NCBI RefSeq assembly: GCF_900110995.1 | Contig: NZ_FOJF01000001.1 | Location: 141,199 to 205,198, forward strand | Source: Chitinophaga sp. YR573 | GTDB lineage: Bacteria; Bacteroidota; Bacteroidia; Chitinophagales; Chitinophagaceae | DNA: 64,000 bases | Direction of reading: 5' to 3' | Shown: positions 9,409 to 17,441 of the stretch, piece by piece | Position numbering within the stretch: position 1 is the first letter of the stretch | Layout: each line of letters opens with the position of its first letter | Notes under the pieces: model-generated | What the model was told of the DNA's origin: nothing | Seen by the model: only the letters and a program-made list of their open reading frames with translations | Databases searched by the model: none | Translations under genes and position numbers: made by a program

Positions 9409-9845
9409 TGAAATCACCGCGCATGACAATAGCAGATCTGAAGCAGAGCAAGGTGGCAAATATTAACCAGCAGGCCTTTGATCAATTAGCAAAACCTGCA
9501 AAGAAGAAATCAGCTCATATACCTGGTCAAATGTCTCAGCAGGCACAGTGGATGTGGGGACAGCTGGTATGGTGGTCATTAGATAGAAAAATTGAAGTGG
9601 TGAAGGAGCATAAATTTCACCCGGAAAGAAAATGGCGGTTCGATTTTGCACTTCCTGATAAGAAGATTGGCATTGAATACGATGGGTTACAAAGTGTAAA
9701 GAGCCGGCATACAACGCTTACTGGATTTACCGGAGATACTGAGAAGATGAACGCCGCGCAGGCACTCGGATGGAAGGTATTACGGTTTACCGTAAAGAAT
9801 TATAAGAATGTATTGAAGGAACTGGAAAAACAAATTGGATTATGA
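9408..9845 (+). CDS. Vsr/DUF559-like PD-(D/E)XK endonuclease
   Basis: 145 residues. The core (KWRFDFALPD, then KKIGIEYDG, then LGWKVLRFT) matches small restriction-fold endonucleases seen in phages, with Asp79 and Glu90 as likely metal ligands. Homologues are often annotated as Holliday junction or repair endonucleases. About 45 lysine-rich residues precede the fold. Both ends overlap neighbours by a few bases, so the unit dnaB-nuclease-methyltransferase is translated together. Its proximity to a C5 methyltransferase makes a mismatch-nicking (Vsr-like) role conceivable, but this is not shown. Confidence 0.7.
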   Translation: MKSPRMTIADLKQSKVANINQQAFDQLAKPAKKKSAHIPGQMSQQAQWMWGQLVWWSLDRKIEVVKEHKFHPERKWRFDFALPDKKIGIEYDGLQSVKSRHTTLTGFTGDTEKMNAAQALGWKVLRFTVKNYKNVLKELEKQIGL

Positions 9846-11431
9846 GGAAGGTATATTTTATAGACTTGTTTTGTGGTGCCGGTGGAGTTACTACTGGTAT
9901 TGACAGGGCTAGGTACAAAGGAATGGAGTTTGCTAAAGTCATTGCATGCTTTAATCATGATCCAATGGCGATTGCAAGCCATGAAAGTAACCACCCAGAT
10001 ACTATCCATTTTTTAGAAAATATACTTACTGCCGATCTTACAAATGTTAGAGAAATTGTTGAGCGTTTACGAAGAGAAGATCCTTACTGTTTGATATTCA
10101 TCTGGGCTTCTTTGGAATGCACCAACTTTTCGAAAGCTAAAGGAGGATTACCACGAGATGGTGATAGTCGCACTCTGGCCGATGGCTTGTTCCGCTACTT
10201 AGATGAACTTAATCCTGATGGCTTGTGGATTGAAAATGTTGAAGAGTTTATGTCGTGGGGACCGCTTGATGATAATGGCAAACCAATTAGTAAAAAATCA
10301 GGACAGGACTATTTACGATGGGTTAATGAAGTGAAAACATATGGATATGAATTTGAGTACCGAATACTCAATGCAGCTGACTATGGAGCTTACACCTCTC
10401 GAAAAAGATACTTTGCTCAATTCATGCGCCCCGAATTACCAATAGTATGGCCAGAAGCATCGCATGCAAAAAAACCTGCCGGCGGATGTTTCGGAACACT
10501 GGAAAAATGGAAAGCAGTAAAAGATGTATTAGACTTCAATGATGAAGGAGATAGCATCTTTACCAGGAAGAAGCCATTGTCAGACAAAACAATGGAAAGA
10601 ATTTATGCTGGGCTATTAAAGTATGTGGCAGGCGGGAAACAGGCCTTCATTGCAAAATACTACTCGGGTAAACCTGATGGCAAAGTAATATCTATAGATG
10701 GTCCTGCAGGAACAGTTAGATGTAAAGATGGTCAATCACTTATTACTTCCTGTTTTATTGCTAAGTATTATAGCAACGGAGGACAACTGAATGGTGTTGA
10801 CGAACCGGCATCAACTATATCAACAAAGGATAGGCTATCTCTTATTCAGCCTAAATACTGGATAGATAAGAATTATAGCGGAAAGTATAATCATCAATCA
10901 GTAGAACAACCAGCCGGCACCATAGTTACAAATGATAAGCACTCGGTTATGCAGGCTTTCCTAATGGGGACCAGCTACAATAACAATCCTACGAGTCTGG
11001 ATGTTCCTGCACCAACTATAACGGCATCTCATCACGCATCATACCTGATTAATCCTTCATGGGGTGGTCATACTACCTCAACTAATCAACCATGCCCTGT
11101 TATTGTTGCGCGGCAAGATAAAGCACCTATGTATATGTTAATTGCCGTGCTAGGGAAAGTGGAGAACAAACTTATAATAGGGCGTTCTGTGATTGAGGTT
11201 AAGATAAGGTATTTCATGGCTGCTTATGGAATTATTAATATCAAAATGCGCATGTTGAAAATACCAGAACTACTCCGTATACAGGGATTTGGCGATGGAT
11301 ATATACTGAAAGGAACTGAAGCAGATAAGAAAAAATTCATTGGAAATGCTGTAGAAGTCAATCAGGCAAAGGTATTGATTGAGGCAAGTTATGCGGGGAT
11401 TGTGAATTCAATAAATATAAAAACGGCTTAA
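9842..11431 (+). CDS. DNA (cytosine-5) methyltransferase
   Basis: 529 residues. Motif I is at 8-15 (DLFCGAGG), the catalytic Cys is C93 in ASLECTNFSKAKGG (Glu-Cys instead of the usual Pro-Cys), motif VI ENV is at 131-133, motif IX is near LLRIQGFGDGY and motif X is KKFIGNAVEV. The target-recognition region, about residues 265-440, consists of four or five degenerate repeats of about 35-40 residues, each ending like DxPAxTI followed by a short polar turn. It probably protects phage DNA from host restriction or marks it during replication. No cognate restriction enzyme is recognised, so it appears to be an orphan enzyme. Confidence 0.92.
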   Translation: MRKVYFIDLFCGAGGVTTGIDRARYKGMEFAKVIACFNHDPMAIASHESNHPDTIHFLENILTADLTNVREIVERLRREDPYCLIFIWASLECTNFSKAKGGLPRDGDSRTLADGLFRYLDELNPDGLWIENVEEFMSWGPLDDNGKPISKKSGQDYLRWVNEVKTYGYEFEYRILNAADYGAYTSRKRYFAQFMRPELPIVWPEASHAKKPAGGCFGTLEKWKAVKDVLDFNDEGDSIFTRKKPLSDKTMERIYAGLLKYVAGGKQAFIAKYYSGKPDGKVISIDGPAGTVRCKDGQSLITSCFIAKYYSNGGQLNGVDEPASTISTKDRLSLIQPKYWIDKNYSGKYNHQSVEQPAGTIVTNDKHSVMQAFLMGTSYNNNPTSLDVPAPTITASHHASYLINPSWGGHTTSTNQPCPVIVARQDKAPMYMLIAVLGKVENKLIIGRSVIEVKIRYFMAAYGIINIKMRMLKIPELLRIQGFGDGYILKGTEADKKKFIGNAVEVNQAKVLIEASYAGIVNSINIKTA

Positions 11432-11432
11432 G

Positions 11433-11780
11433 ATGAATGACTACATGATATACCGACTTGCCTTGAAAAACGGAATGAAGCCGCCTGAGAAAAAGAAGCC
11501 CGGAAAGATTGCACGGTTTAGCAAGAAGCGTCAAAGAGCTAACAGGGAGTATGCAGAGAAGTCACGGCCGCTATGGATAGGTAAGCATTGCGCAATCAGC
11601 GCACCAGGTTGTACCGGTACTGCTCAGGGCATTCATCATAAAAAAGGGAAGTCCAGTATAGAACTCCTACTGGATGAACGATACTGGATACCGGCCTGTA
11701 ATCATTGTAATACTTGGTGCGAGATATTTCCGGCGGAGGCAGAAAAGGAAGGATTCAAAATTTCAAGATTAAAAAAATAA
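11433..11780 (+). CDS. Small HNH/zinc-finger-like nuclease candidate
   Basis: 115 residues. Basic N-terminus (PPEKKKPGK, KKRQR), then a Cys/His set: CAISAPGCTG, GIHHKKGK and PACNHCNTWCE. This resembles the zinc-binding, His-centred core of HNH-type phage proteins (including NinG-like ones). The HH pair would provide the catalytic His, and I do not see a clear Asn partner. Its stop is 2 nt before the following methyltransferase start, and the pairing of a possible nuclease with a methyltransferase is notable. Identification is tentative. Confidence 0.55.
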   Translation: MNDYMIYRLALKNGMKPPEKKKPGKIARFSKKRQRANREYAEKSRPLWIGKHCAISAPGCTGTAQGIHHKKGKSSIELLLDERYWIPACNHCNTWCEIFPAEAEKEGFKISRLKK

Positions 11781-11782
11781 CT

Positions 11783-12472
11783 GTGTTAGAACTGAATAGG
11801 CTATACAATATGGACTGCATGGATGGGATGATGCATTTCCCTGATAAATATTTTGATTTAGCAATAGTAGATCCTCCATATGGAATAGGAGAAGATGGAG
11901 GAAAATCAGAAAGCAGATGCCGAAAGACAGGCGTTAAACCAAAAAAATATAAAAAAAAGACTTGGGATAGTTCCCCGCCGCCGATAGAATATTTTAATGA
12001 ACTAATTCGAGTTTCAAAGAACCAGATTATTTGGGGTGCAAATCACTTTATAGATAGAATACCATTACCATCAAGTTGTTGGATAGTTTGGGATAAGGTT
12101 AACGGAGAAAATGATTTTGCAGATTGCGAACTAGCATATACATCTTTTAAAACTGCGGTAAGACAAGTAAAATATATGTGGCATGGATTTATGCAAGGTG
12201 CAGGTTTTGATGGCCGTATGAATGCTATTAAATCAAAAAACGAAAAAAGAATTCATCCTACTCAAAAACCAATTGCAATATATAAATGGCTATTGGACAA
12301 ATATGCAAAACCTGGTCATAAAATATTAGATACTCACGGTGGTAGTTGTAGTTCATTAATTGCTTGCATAGACTTAAATTTTGAATATGTGGGTTTTGAG
12401 ATTGATGAAGAATATTATCAAGATGCCATACAGAGAATAGAGGATTTCAAGTCTCAATTAAAACTTTTCTAA
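11783..12472 (+). CDS. N4-cytosine/N6-adenine DNA methyltransferase
   Basis: 229 residues from GTG 11783, chosen because it follows the previous stop directly; starts further upstream would overlap the HNH-like gene out of frame. Catalytic motif IV DPPYGIG begins at residue 30, and the SAM-binding motif I-like segment comes late (LDTHGGSCSS near 182-191), after HPTQKP. That IV-before-I order is the beta class of amino-methyltransferases. Cys in DTHGGSCSS replaces the common Gly. It is probably a second protective or regulatory DNA modification enzyme of the phage. Target sequence unknown. Confidence 0.88.
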   Translation: MLELNRLYNMDCMDGMMHFPDKYFDLAIVDPPYGIGEDGGKSESRCRKTGVKPKKYKKKTWDSSPPPIEYFNELIRVSKNQIIWGANHFIDRIPLPSSCWIVWDKVNGENDFADCELAYTSFKTAVRQVKYMWHGFMQGAGFDGRMNAIKSKNEKRIHPTQKPIAIYKWLLDKYAKPGHKILDTHGGSCSSLIACIDLNFEYVGFEIDEEYYQDAIQRIEDFKSQLKLF

Positions 12473-12807
12473 TGAAAATAGTATACATCGCGCATCCTAT
12501 CAGCGGAGACATTGCAGGCAATTTGGAGAAGATCAGGCAGATAGTAAGAAAGATTAATCTTGAATGTGCAGACATTGTTCCTTTCGCCCCATACTGGGTA
12601 GACTGCCACGCTTTGGATGATACGATTCCTTCAGAAAGAGAGCGGGGCATCAAAAATGATACTGAGTTCTTCAAACGTGGGGTAATTGATGAAGTGTGGC
12701 TGTTTGGAGATCGAATCAGTTTTGGCATGCAGTGTGAAATTGAAATGGCTGTTTCACTTGGTATTTCTGTCGTTAATCATCAGAACAATGAAGATAAGGC
12801 CTCGTAA
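12472..12807 (+). CDS. Nucleoside 2-deoxyribosyltransferase-like protein
   Basis: 111 residues. YIAHPISGD near the N-terminus, APYWVDCHALDD in the middle, and IDEVWLFGDRISFGMQCEIEMA near the C-terminus form the pattern of small Rossmann-like deoxyribosyltransferase-related proteins (DUF4406/DUF7768 type) common in phages. Acidic residues at DEVW and CEIE correspond to the active-site region in true transferases. The ATG overlaps the preceding TAA by one base. It could salvage or modify nucleotides for phage DNA; the substrate is unknown. Confidence 0.7.
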   Translation: MKIVYIAHPISGDIAGNLEKIRQIVRKINLECADIVPFAPYWVDCHALDDTIPSERERGIKNDTEFFKRGVIDEVWLFGDRISFGMQCEIEMAVSLGISVVNHQNNEDKAS

Positions 12808-13054
12808 AACTTTGATACCACCCAGGATTCTTTCACCGGAAGAGCAGGAAGCAAATAAGCTCTTCTCAACAGCCAGTTACCATTGTAAGGGTGCAAAGGG
12901 GACAATAGTCCACAAGACGCATTGTAAGGAAATGTTAGGTTTTGCCATCAAAATGAAACTGGCATCAATGCCTTACACAGATAGTAACGGAAGGAGGTAT
13001 GAAAAATATCATTACTGGGAAAAGGTAAAAATAATCATTGAAAAAATACAATAA
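12788..13054 (+). CDS. Small basic protein, unknown
   Basis: 88 residues from ATG 12788, which overlaps the end of the previous gene by 20 nt; the in-frame extension to 12686 would run antiphase through that gene and is rejected. It contains a Cys pair (YHCKGAKG and HCKEMLG) with two nearby His, which may bind a metal. Not recognised. The next ATG follows the TAA by one base, so it belongs to the same transcript. Confidence 0.6.
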   Translation: MKIRPRKTLIPPRILSPEEQEANKLFSTASYHCKGAKGTIVHKTHCKEMLGFAIKMKLASMPYTDSNGRRYEKYHYWEKVKIIIEKIQ

Positions 13055-13055
13055 A

Positions 13056-13754
13056 ATGAGTGACTATAAACCTGAAACACTTCCCAGCGGAGTGTTAATG
13101 AGAAAAATAAAAGATGACGATAATAGATTCATCTTGTCTGATCAGGGTCAGGCTCTGATCGTTACAAATATAGATATTGCCAGCATGTATGGACTTGCAT
13201 ACAAGGAAGAGCCAATTGACGCTGAACGGGCGTGGCATGATGTTTCTCAAAAGTTTCTCGAATCAGAACTTGAAAAGAGATTGGCAAATAACTGTATTGC
13301 CTGTACAATACAGGAGCGCGACGAACAGGTAAAGCAAATGCCTGCTCATACCTGTGGGATTGATGGACCTACCGATAAAAGTGCCGAAACAAACTCATAT
13401 GATTCAGAGGTGCGCAGGATTGCCGAAATATTGGCAATGATTGAATACAAAAAATGTAAATGGGTGCTGATGACCTGGGATCAACTTACAGAAGCAACAA
13501 TAAACCCTGACTATGATTTCGTCGGTATTGATTATTATATGGCTAAAAAACAGGAATTGATAGATTGTAAAATGGAAGAAGCTCATGTAATGATTGCTGA
13601 AATAAATACAGCACACTATAAGGGCTATGTAACCGGCTTAAGCGCCAAGGATCAATTCCCATTAGACGATGAAATTAGTATTGTTTCAAGGAGTCAATAC
13701 TATTTAGCAACCTTAATTAAACGCGGACTTATTCCATCATCTGCAAATAAATAG
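13056..13754 (+). CDS. Phage protein of unknown function
   Basis: 232 residues from ATG 13056; an upstream in-frame TTG at 13038 would overlap the preceding gene. Not recognised. The sequence is acidic with a CIACTIQERDEQ segment and a predicted helical C-terminal half (KKQELIDCKMEEAHVMIAE). It lies in the accessory part of the early operon, among genes with no clear homologues. Confidence 0.65.
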   Translation: MSDYKPETLPSGVLMRKIKDDDNRFILSDQGQALIVTNIDIASMYGLAYKEEPIDAERAWHDVSQKFLESELEKRLANNCIACTIQERDEQVKQMPAHTCGIDGPTDKSAETNSYDSEVRRIAEILAMIEYKKCKWVLMTWDQLTEATINPDYDFVGIDYYMAKKQELIDCKMEEAHVMIAEINTAHYKGYVTGLSAKDQFPLDDEISIVSRSQYYLATLIKRGLIPSSANK

Positions 13755-13756
13755 AA

Positions 13757-13993
13757 ATGACAAAGAAGCAATTAAAAGCATTGTCAGGGTTGTATTCAGC
13801 AATATTAATATCTAATGCATTGGGTAATGATGCTTACTCAGAACACTTAAAAGGATGGGATGTGGCTGTATTAGCTGATCTACTTAAAAAAAGGGCCTCT
13901 TCTATTGCGGAGTCATTTGGAGAAAAAGGAATTAATGCGATGAATATAGGTGATTTGGATAGCATGGTTATTTATTGTAAAGAAAACTTTTAA
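13757..13993 (+). CDS. Small phage protein, unknown
   Basis: 78 residues, helical and soluble by composition, not recognised. It begins 2 nt after the previous stop, and is followed by a short CCGG-type hairpin and the next small gene. Confidence 0.55.
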   Translation: MTKKQLKALSGLYSAILISNALGNDAYSEHLKGWDVAVLADLLKKRASSIAESFGEKGINAMNIGDLDSMVIYCKENF

Positions 13994-13999
13994 AACCGC

Positions 14000-14013
14000 C
14001 CCGGCGAACCGGG
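14000..14013 (+). promoter_or_regulatory. Short GC hairpin before a small gene (copy A)
   Basis: CCCGG-CGAA-CCGGG forms a 5-bp stem with a four-base loop, 10 nt upstream of ATG 14024, and is not followed by a T-run. A related stem lies at 14201-14216 before the next small gene with the same downstream context (GATAAGTAATTATGAA versus GAATAAATTATGAA). It may influence translation or mRNA stability. Confidence 0.5.
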
Positions 14014-14023
14014 ATAAGTAATT

Positions 14024-14194
14024 ATGAACCAGAAATATGTTGAAATAAACAGGAAAGTCCTTAAAGAAGCTCTTGAAGAGATTGTGTCTACTATAGATGA
14101 ATCTGTTACTGATATGGATGCAGATGACGCCATTCAGATTTCTTACAACGAAGCCTTGGTTATAATTGAGGCATTTAAGGAAATGGGTTATTAA
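14024..14194 (+). CDS. Short acidic protein (56 aa), unknown
   Basis: ATG 14024 to TAA 14194, 56 residues, starting MNQKYVEINRKVLKEALEE and ending EAFKEMGY. It is acidic, almost wholly helical in composition, and fits neatly between two related hairpins. Codon use and spacing match the neighbouring small genes, so I regard it as real. No family recognised. Confidence 0.6.
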   Translation: MNQKYVEINRKVLKEALEEIVSTIDESVTDMDADDAIQISYNEALVIIEAFKEMGY

Positions 14195-14200
14195 ACGCGT

Positions 14201-14216
14201 CCGGAAGCGATACCGG
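14201..14216 (+). promoter_or_regulatory. Short GC hairpin before a small gene (copy B)
   Basis: CCGG-aagcgata-CCGG lies between the stop at 14194 and ATG 14227. It is similar in sequence and position to the hairpin at 14000-14013, which suggests that a gene-start unit was duplicated. No T-run follows, so it is not a standard terminator. Confidence 0.45.
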
Positions 14217-14226
14217 GGAATAAATT

Positions 14227-14526
14227 ATGAATGATCTAACTAAAGAGAATTTCTGGAATAAATGTTTTGAAAAATATCCAGATGCTACACAGGAATTTTG
14301 CGAATGGATAGACGGATATAAAGCATCTGTTGACTGGGAAGAATTATTTGTATCTGGCATTAAATTTCATGACATCCCCGGAGAAATGCAGTGTGGTATC
14401 TGGATAGAGTTTGTTATTTCCCAGGGTGCCTGCTCATATGAGGTAGACTGGATTGAAACGGAATTGGGAGAAGAAATAATGGAGTATATGAAGCAAAGAC
14501 AATATCAAATAATTGATGAATCATGA
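14227..14526 (+). CDS. Small acidic protein, unknown
   Basis: 99 residues, acidic (many Glu/Asp), with several Trp (FWNKCF, EWIDGY, VDWEELF, GIWIEF). Such acidic Trp-rich small proteins in phage early regions are sometimes host-takeover or DNA-mimic proteins, but I have no specific match. The stop overlaps the next ATG by 4 nt. Confidence 0.6.
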   Translation: MNDLTKENFWNKCFEKYPDATQEFCEWIDGYKASVDWEELFVSGIKFHDIPGEMQCGIWIEFVISQGACSYEVDWIETELGEEIMEYMKQRQYQIIDES

Positions 14527-14921
14527 AAAACAGATTTGAACAGCCGCCCATAGGCATCATGGTCACATGGGGCAAAGATATGATTCAGGAGAAAGGCGGA
14601 CTCCTTGCATTCATCCGGTACTTTGAACAGACTATGAAGCAAGAAGATGCTCTCTGGTTACAAAAATCTAAGAATTGCCCAACACAGGACATCAGCTATG
14701 TGTACATAATAGTTTGCAATCAGGTTCGATACCGACTGTTTTACGGAGGATATCAATCCGGAGAGACAACCATTCATAACGGGAATGGTCACAGTTGGTC
14801 CTCCCGGCAGGTGATAAGATGGCCGCGACTTGTTCTTGCAGGTCCAATAGTGAAAGCTCCTTACAAGATTCGGCAAAAGGGGTTCCAGGGATTCAGATAT
14901 GTAACAGAAGAGTTATTCTAA
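14523..14921 (+). CDS. Phage protein of unknown function
   Basis: 132 residues, basic, with beta-rich composition in the centre (DISYVYIIVCNQVRYRLFYGG). Not recognised. It overlaps the preceding acidic gene by 4 nt; an acidic/basic coupled pair could indicate interacting products, which is inference only. Confidence 0.6.
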   Translation: MKNRFEQPPIGIMVTWGKDMIQEKGGLLAFIRYFEQTMKQEDALWLQKSKNCPTQDISYVYIIVCNQVRYRLFYGGYQSGETTIHNGNGHSWSSRQVIRWPRLVLAGPIVKAPYKIRQKGFQGFRYVTEELF

Positions 14922-14941
14922 CTTGAAAAAGCAATTGCAAA

Positions 14942-15097
14942 ATGCAAAGCATGAAATATAGATTACCACAGTTCAGATTGATGCATACAGTCTTTGGTGA
15001 CATATGGCGTCCAATAAAAGGGCATGGAACAAATTACCGGCATCGTGGATTAAGTAACAGATATAGAAGGCTACTAAAGCAATCACATCATGACTGA
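14942..15097 (+). CDS. Short very basic protein (51 aa), unknown
   Basis: ATG 14942 (or ATG 14951 in the same frame) to TGA 15097. It is rich in Arg, His and Tyr (YRHRGLSNRYRRLLKQ). It overlaps the start of the following nuclease gene by 8 nt, a spacing typical of this operon, and fills an otherwise empty gap. The composition suggests nucleic-acid contact. Probability of being real is moderate. Confidence 0.45.
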   Translation: MQSMKYRLPQFRLMHTVFGDIWRPIKGHGTNYRHRGLSNRYRRLLKQSHHD

Positions 15098-15449
15098 GTA
15101 TATTCAATCAATTGTGAAAGCGGTGAAAGGGAAAAGATTCAACCTGCAAGATGAAAAGGAATTGCAGACACAAATACATTGGTGTTTGAGCGGGTTAACA
15201 ATACCAGTTAATAAAGAACATAACCTTAATGCAAAGAATATTCCTGACTTCTTCTTCCCTGATCAGGGCATTGCGGTTGAAGTAAAGATTAAGGGAAGCG
15301 CCCGGCTAATATATGCTCAGTGCGAAAGATATGCAGGATTCACAGAAGTAAAAGGAATCATTTTAATTACAAACAGGAGTATGGGATTTCCCGCTGAAAT
15401 AAATGGGAAGCCGGCATACTTTATCAAGTTAGGGACAGCATGGCTATAG
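15090..15449 (+). CDS. VRR-NUC-like PD-(D/E)XK nuclease
   Basis: 119 residues. After an N-terminal helix with Glu (DEKELQTQI) come D53 in NIPDF, and E64 and K66 in IAVEVKIKG, the PD-(D/E)XK catalytic triad. This small stand-alone form is typical of phage VRR-NUC proteins, which cut branched DNA. It overlaps the second SNF2 gene by 10 nt, so nuclease and motor are co-translated; FAN1/VRR-NUC and SNF2 associations recur in phages. Confidence 0.75.
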   Translation: MTEYIQSIVKAVKGKRFNLQDEKELQTQIHWCLSGLTIPVNKEHNLNAKNIPDFFFPDQGIAVEVKIKGSARLIYAQCERYAGFTEVKGIILITNRSMGFPAEINGKPAYFIKLGTAWL

Positions 15450-17107
15450 TAAGAACATTCGGGAAGCTGGAGTTTGATGTGAATGATAAACAATGGATTA
15501 TCAGTGAAGCAGCACCTCATGTGTGCATAAAATTGAAATCTATCTTCCCGAAGATACCGAAACATGAAACGGTACCATTTAAAATAATGCATTCAACAGA
15601 GAATTGCCTTGACCTGGCATGGTTCATTGACCGGTATCCGTTGGAGATGTGCAATTCACATAAAGCAATACTTCAAGGAGGTAAGGCAAAGCAGTTGAAA
15701 AGGTTGGATCGTCTTGAAAGCATATTACTCCCCTCCTATAGTCCCAAAGATTCTGAGTTGAAACATCCCGCAAAAGCTAGGCACTATCAACAGGTTGCCA
15801 GGGATGTAAACATTGGCTGTAACCGCATGCTCTTAGGAGATGATTTAGGACTGGGTAAAACCGTGAGTGGAATTCTAATGCTATTGGAATCATCTAACCG
15901 ACCTGCGGCGGTAGTATGTCCTATACATCTCGTTAAGCACTGGACAATGAAAATAGCAGAGTTCACAGACCTATCAGTGCATGAAATTAAGACCAGGAAG
16001 ATTTATAGCCTTCCACCTGCTGATGTATACATAATCAGGTACAGCACTATTATGGGATGGGTGGATGTCTTCAGTCAGGGAATAATAAAATATGCCCTAT
16101 TCGATGAAATACAGGATCTGCGTCATGATGCAACAAGTAAATACAATTCCGCAAAGGTATTGGCTGATAATGCAACACGCGTAACGGGGCTATCTGCAAC
16201 ACCTATTTACAACTACGCTGATGAGATATTCAATGTACTGAACCTTATAAAACCAGATTGCTTGGGAAGCTACAATGATTTTATAAGGGAATGGGCGGGA
16301 GGATGTATGAGTAATAAGATCATTATCAAAGACCCCAAGGCGTTGGGTACCTACCTGCGGGAAAACTTTCTCTTCCTGCGTAGAACAAGGGCGGATGTAG
16401 GCATGGAGCTTCCACGGATTAACACAATTGTGCAGAACGTAGACTATGACGAAGCAGAGGTAGAAAGATTTGAGGAGTTAGCTCGTATCCTGGCTATCAA
16501 GGTAACGCAAGGCAGTTTCATGGAACGCGGACAAGCAGCCAGGGAACTTGATATGCGTGCGCGGCAAGTAACCGGTGTTGCGAAAGCAAAGGCCGTTGCA
16601 GTATTTGTGAGAATGTTAATAGAATCAGGAGAACCGGTATTGCTGGGTGGTTGGCATCGTGAGGTATATGATATCTGGCAGGAAGAACTCAATGACCTAC
16701 AACCAGTGTTCTACACCGGTACCGAATCATCAAGGCAGAAAAATGAGAGTGAAAAGCGATTTATTAACGGAGATACAAACCTGATGATTATGTCACTCCG
16801 TTCTGGCATCGGTGTAGATGGCCTGCAAAAACGTTGCTCAACGGTAGTTTATGGAGAACTGGACTGGTCAAAGAAGGTACATCAGCAGTTTACGGCCAGA
16901 ATAGACCGTCCCGGGCAGACAAACCCTGTTACAGAATATTACCTCACAAGTGATGCCGGCAGCGACCCGCTAATCATAGACTTATTGGCGCTTAAGGAAT
17001 CACAAGCAACAGGAATTATAGATCCTTTACAGGCTGTTTCAGAACAATACTCAGATGAAAGTAGAATCAAAATGCTTGCACAGCAGTACTTAACGAAGAA
17101 ACAATAA
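15440..17107 (+). CDS. SNF2-family helicase (second), DEIQ motif II
   Basis: 555 residues. Motif I at 133-141 (GDDLGLGKT), Ia VVCPIHLVKHW, motif II DEIQ at 222-225 (instead of DEAH), motif III GLSATPIYN, motif V GVDGLQKRCSTVVYGE and motif VI QFTARIDRPGQ. The N-terminal 120 residues are unlike those of the first helicase, so this is not a recent duplicate. It is coupled to the VRR-NUC gene. Two SNF2 motors in one phage suggest separate jobs, for example fork remodelling versus nuclease-assisted resolution; that division is inference. Confidence 0.9.
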   Translation: MAIVRTFGKLEFDVNDKQWIISEAAPHVCIKLKSIFPKIPKHETVPFKIMHSTENCLDLAWFIDRYPLEMCNSHKAILQGGKAKQLKRLDRLESILLPSYSPKDSELKHPAKARHYQQVARDVNIGCNRMLLGDDLGLGKTVSGILMLLESSNRPAAVVCPIHLVKHWTMKIAEFTDLSVHEIKTRKIYSLPPADVYIIRYSTIMGWVDVFSQGIIKYALFDEIQDLRHDATSKYNSAKVLADNATRVTGLSATPIYNYADEIFNVLNLIKPDCLGSYNDFIREWAGGCMSNKIIIKDPKALGTYLRENFLFLRRTRADVGMELPRINTIVQNVDYDEAEVERFEELARILAIKVTQGSFMERGQAARELDMRARQVTGVAKAKAVAVFVRMLIESGEPVLLGGWHREVYDIWQEELNDLQPVFYTGTESSRQKNESEKRFINGDTNLMIMSLRSGIGVDGLQKRCSTVVYGELDWSKKVHQQFTARIDRPGQTNPVTEYYLTSDAGSDPLIIDLLALKESQATGIIDPLQAVSEQYSDESRIKMLAQQYLTKKQ

Positions 17108-17119
17108 ACAATCTAAACT

Positions 17120-17389
17120 ATGGGAAAAGATACATGGAGAGAATCATATGCCCCGCAAATATTCCATATCATCCAGGATAATAAGGATAAGCCGTTGAAG
17201 GAGATAAAGAAAATCCTTTGCGCCGCGAATCCTGGGCAGTATGGGCATATGAAAAAGACTTGGGCTAATGAATACATGCGCCAGCTCCGACAGTTCGCAC
17301 AGACAGGAGTTATTACCAGTTTCCATGGCAACAATAAGAAAAATAAGGATTCAGCAGCAGGGCAACCGGAACTATTCAATACGATCTAA
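17120..17389 (+). CDS. Small basic phage protein, unknown
   Basis: 89 residues. Pattern KKTWANEYMRQLRQF is helical and basic, followed by a flexible Lys/Asn tail ending in QPELF, a short motif reminiscent of clamp-binding peptides (QxxLF). If functional, the tail could recruit the host sliding clamp; this is speculative. It lies 12 nt after the second helicase. Confidence 0.6.
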   Translation: MGKDTWRESYAPQIFHIIQDNKDKPLKEIKKILCAANPGQYGHMKKTWANEYMRQLRQFAQTGVITSFHGNNKKNKDSAAGQPELFNTI

Positions 17390-17441
17390 ACGCAAATTTA
17401 AAAATGATGCCGTGTGAGTATGGCAATAAAACATCAAAACA

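Noticed and set aside
11714..11782. N-terminal extension of the N4/N6 methyltransferase
   Set aside because: Runs out of frame through the HNH-like gene; GTG 11783 follows the stop directly and gives normal length.
12686..12787. Longer form of the gene at 12788
   Set aside because: The extra residues are a shadow of the deoxyribosyltransferase-like gene with hydrophobic, unlike composition.
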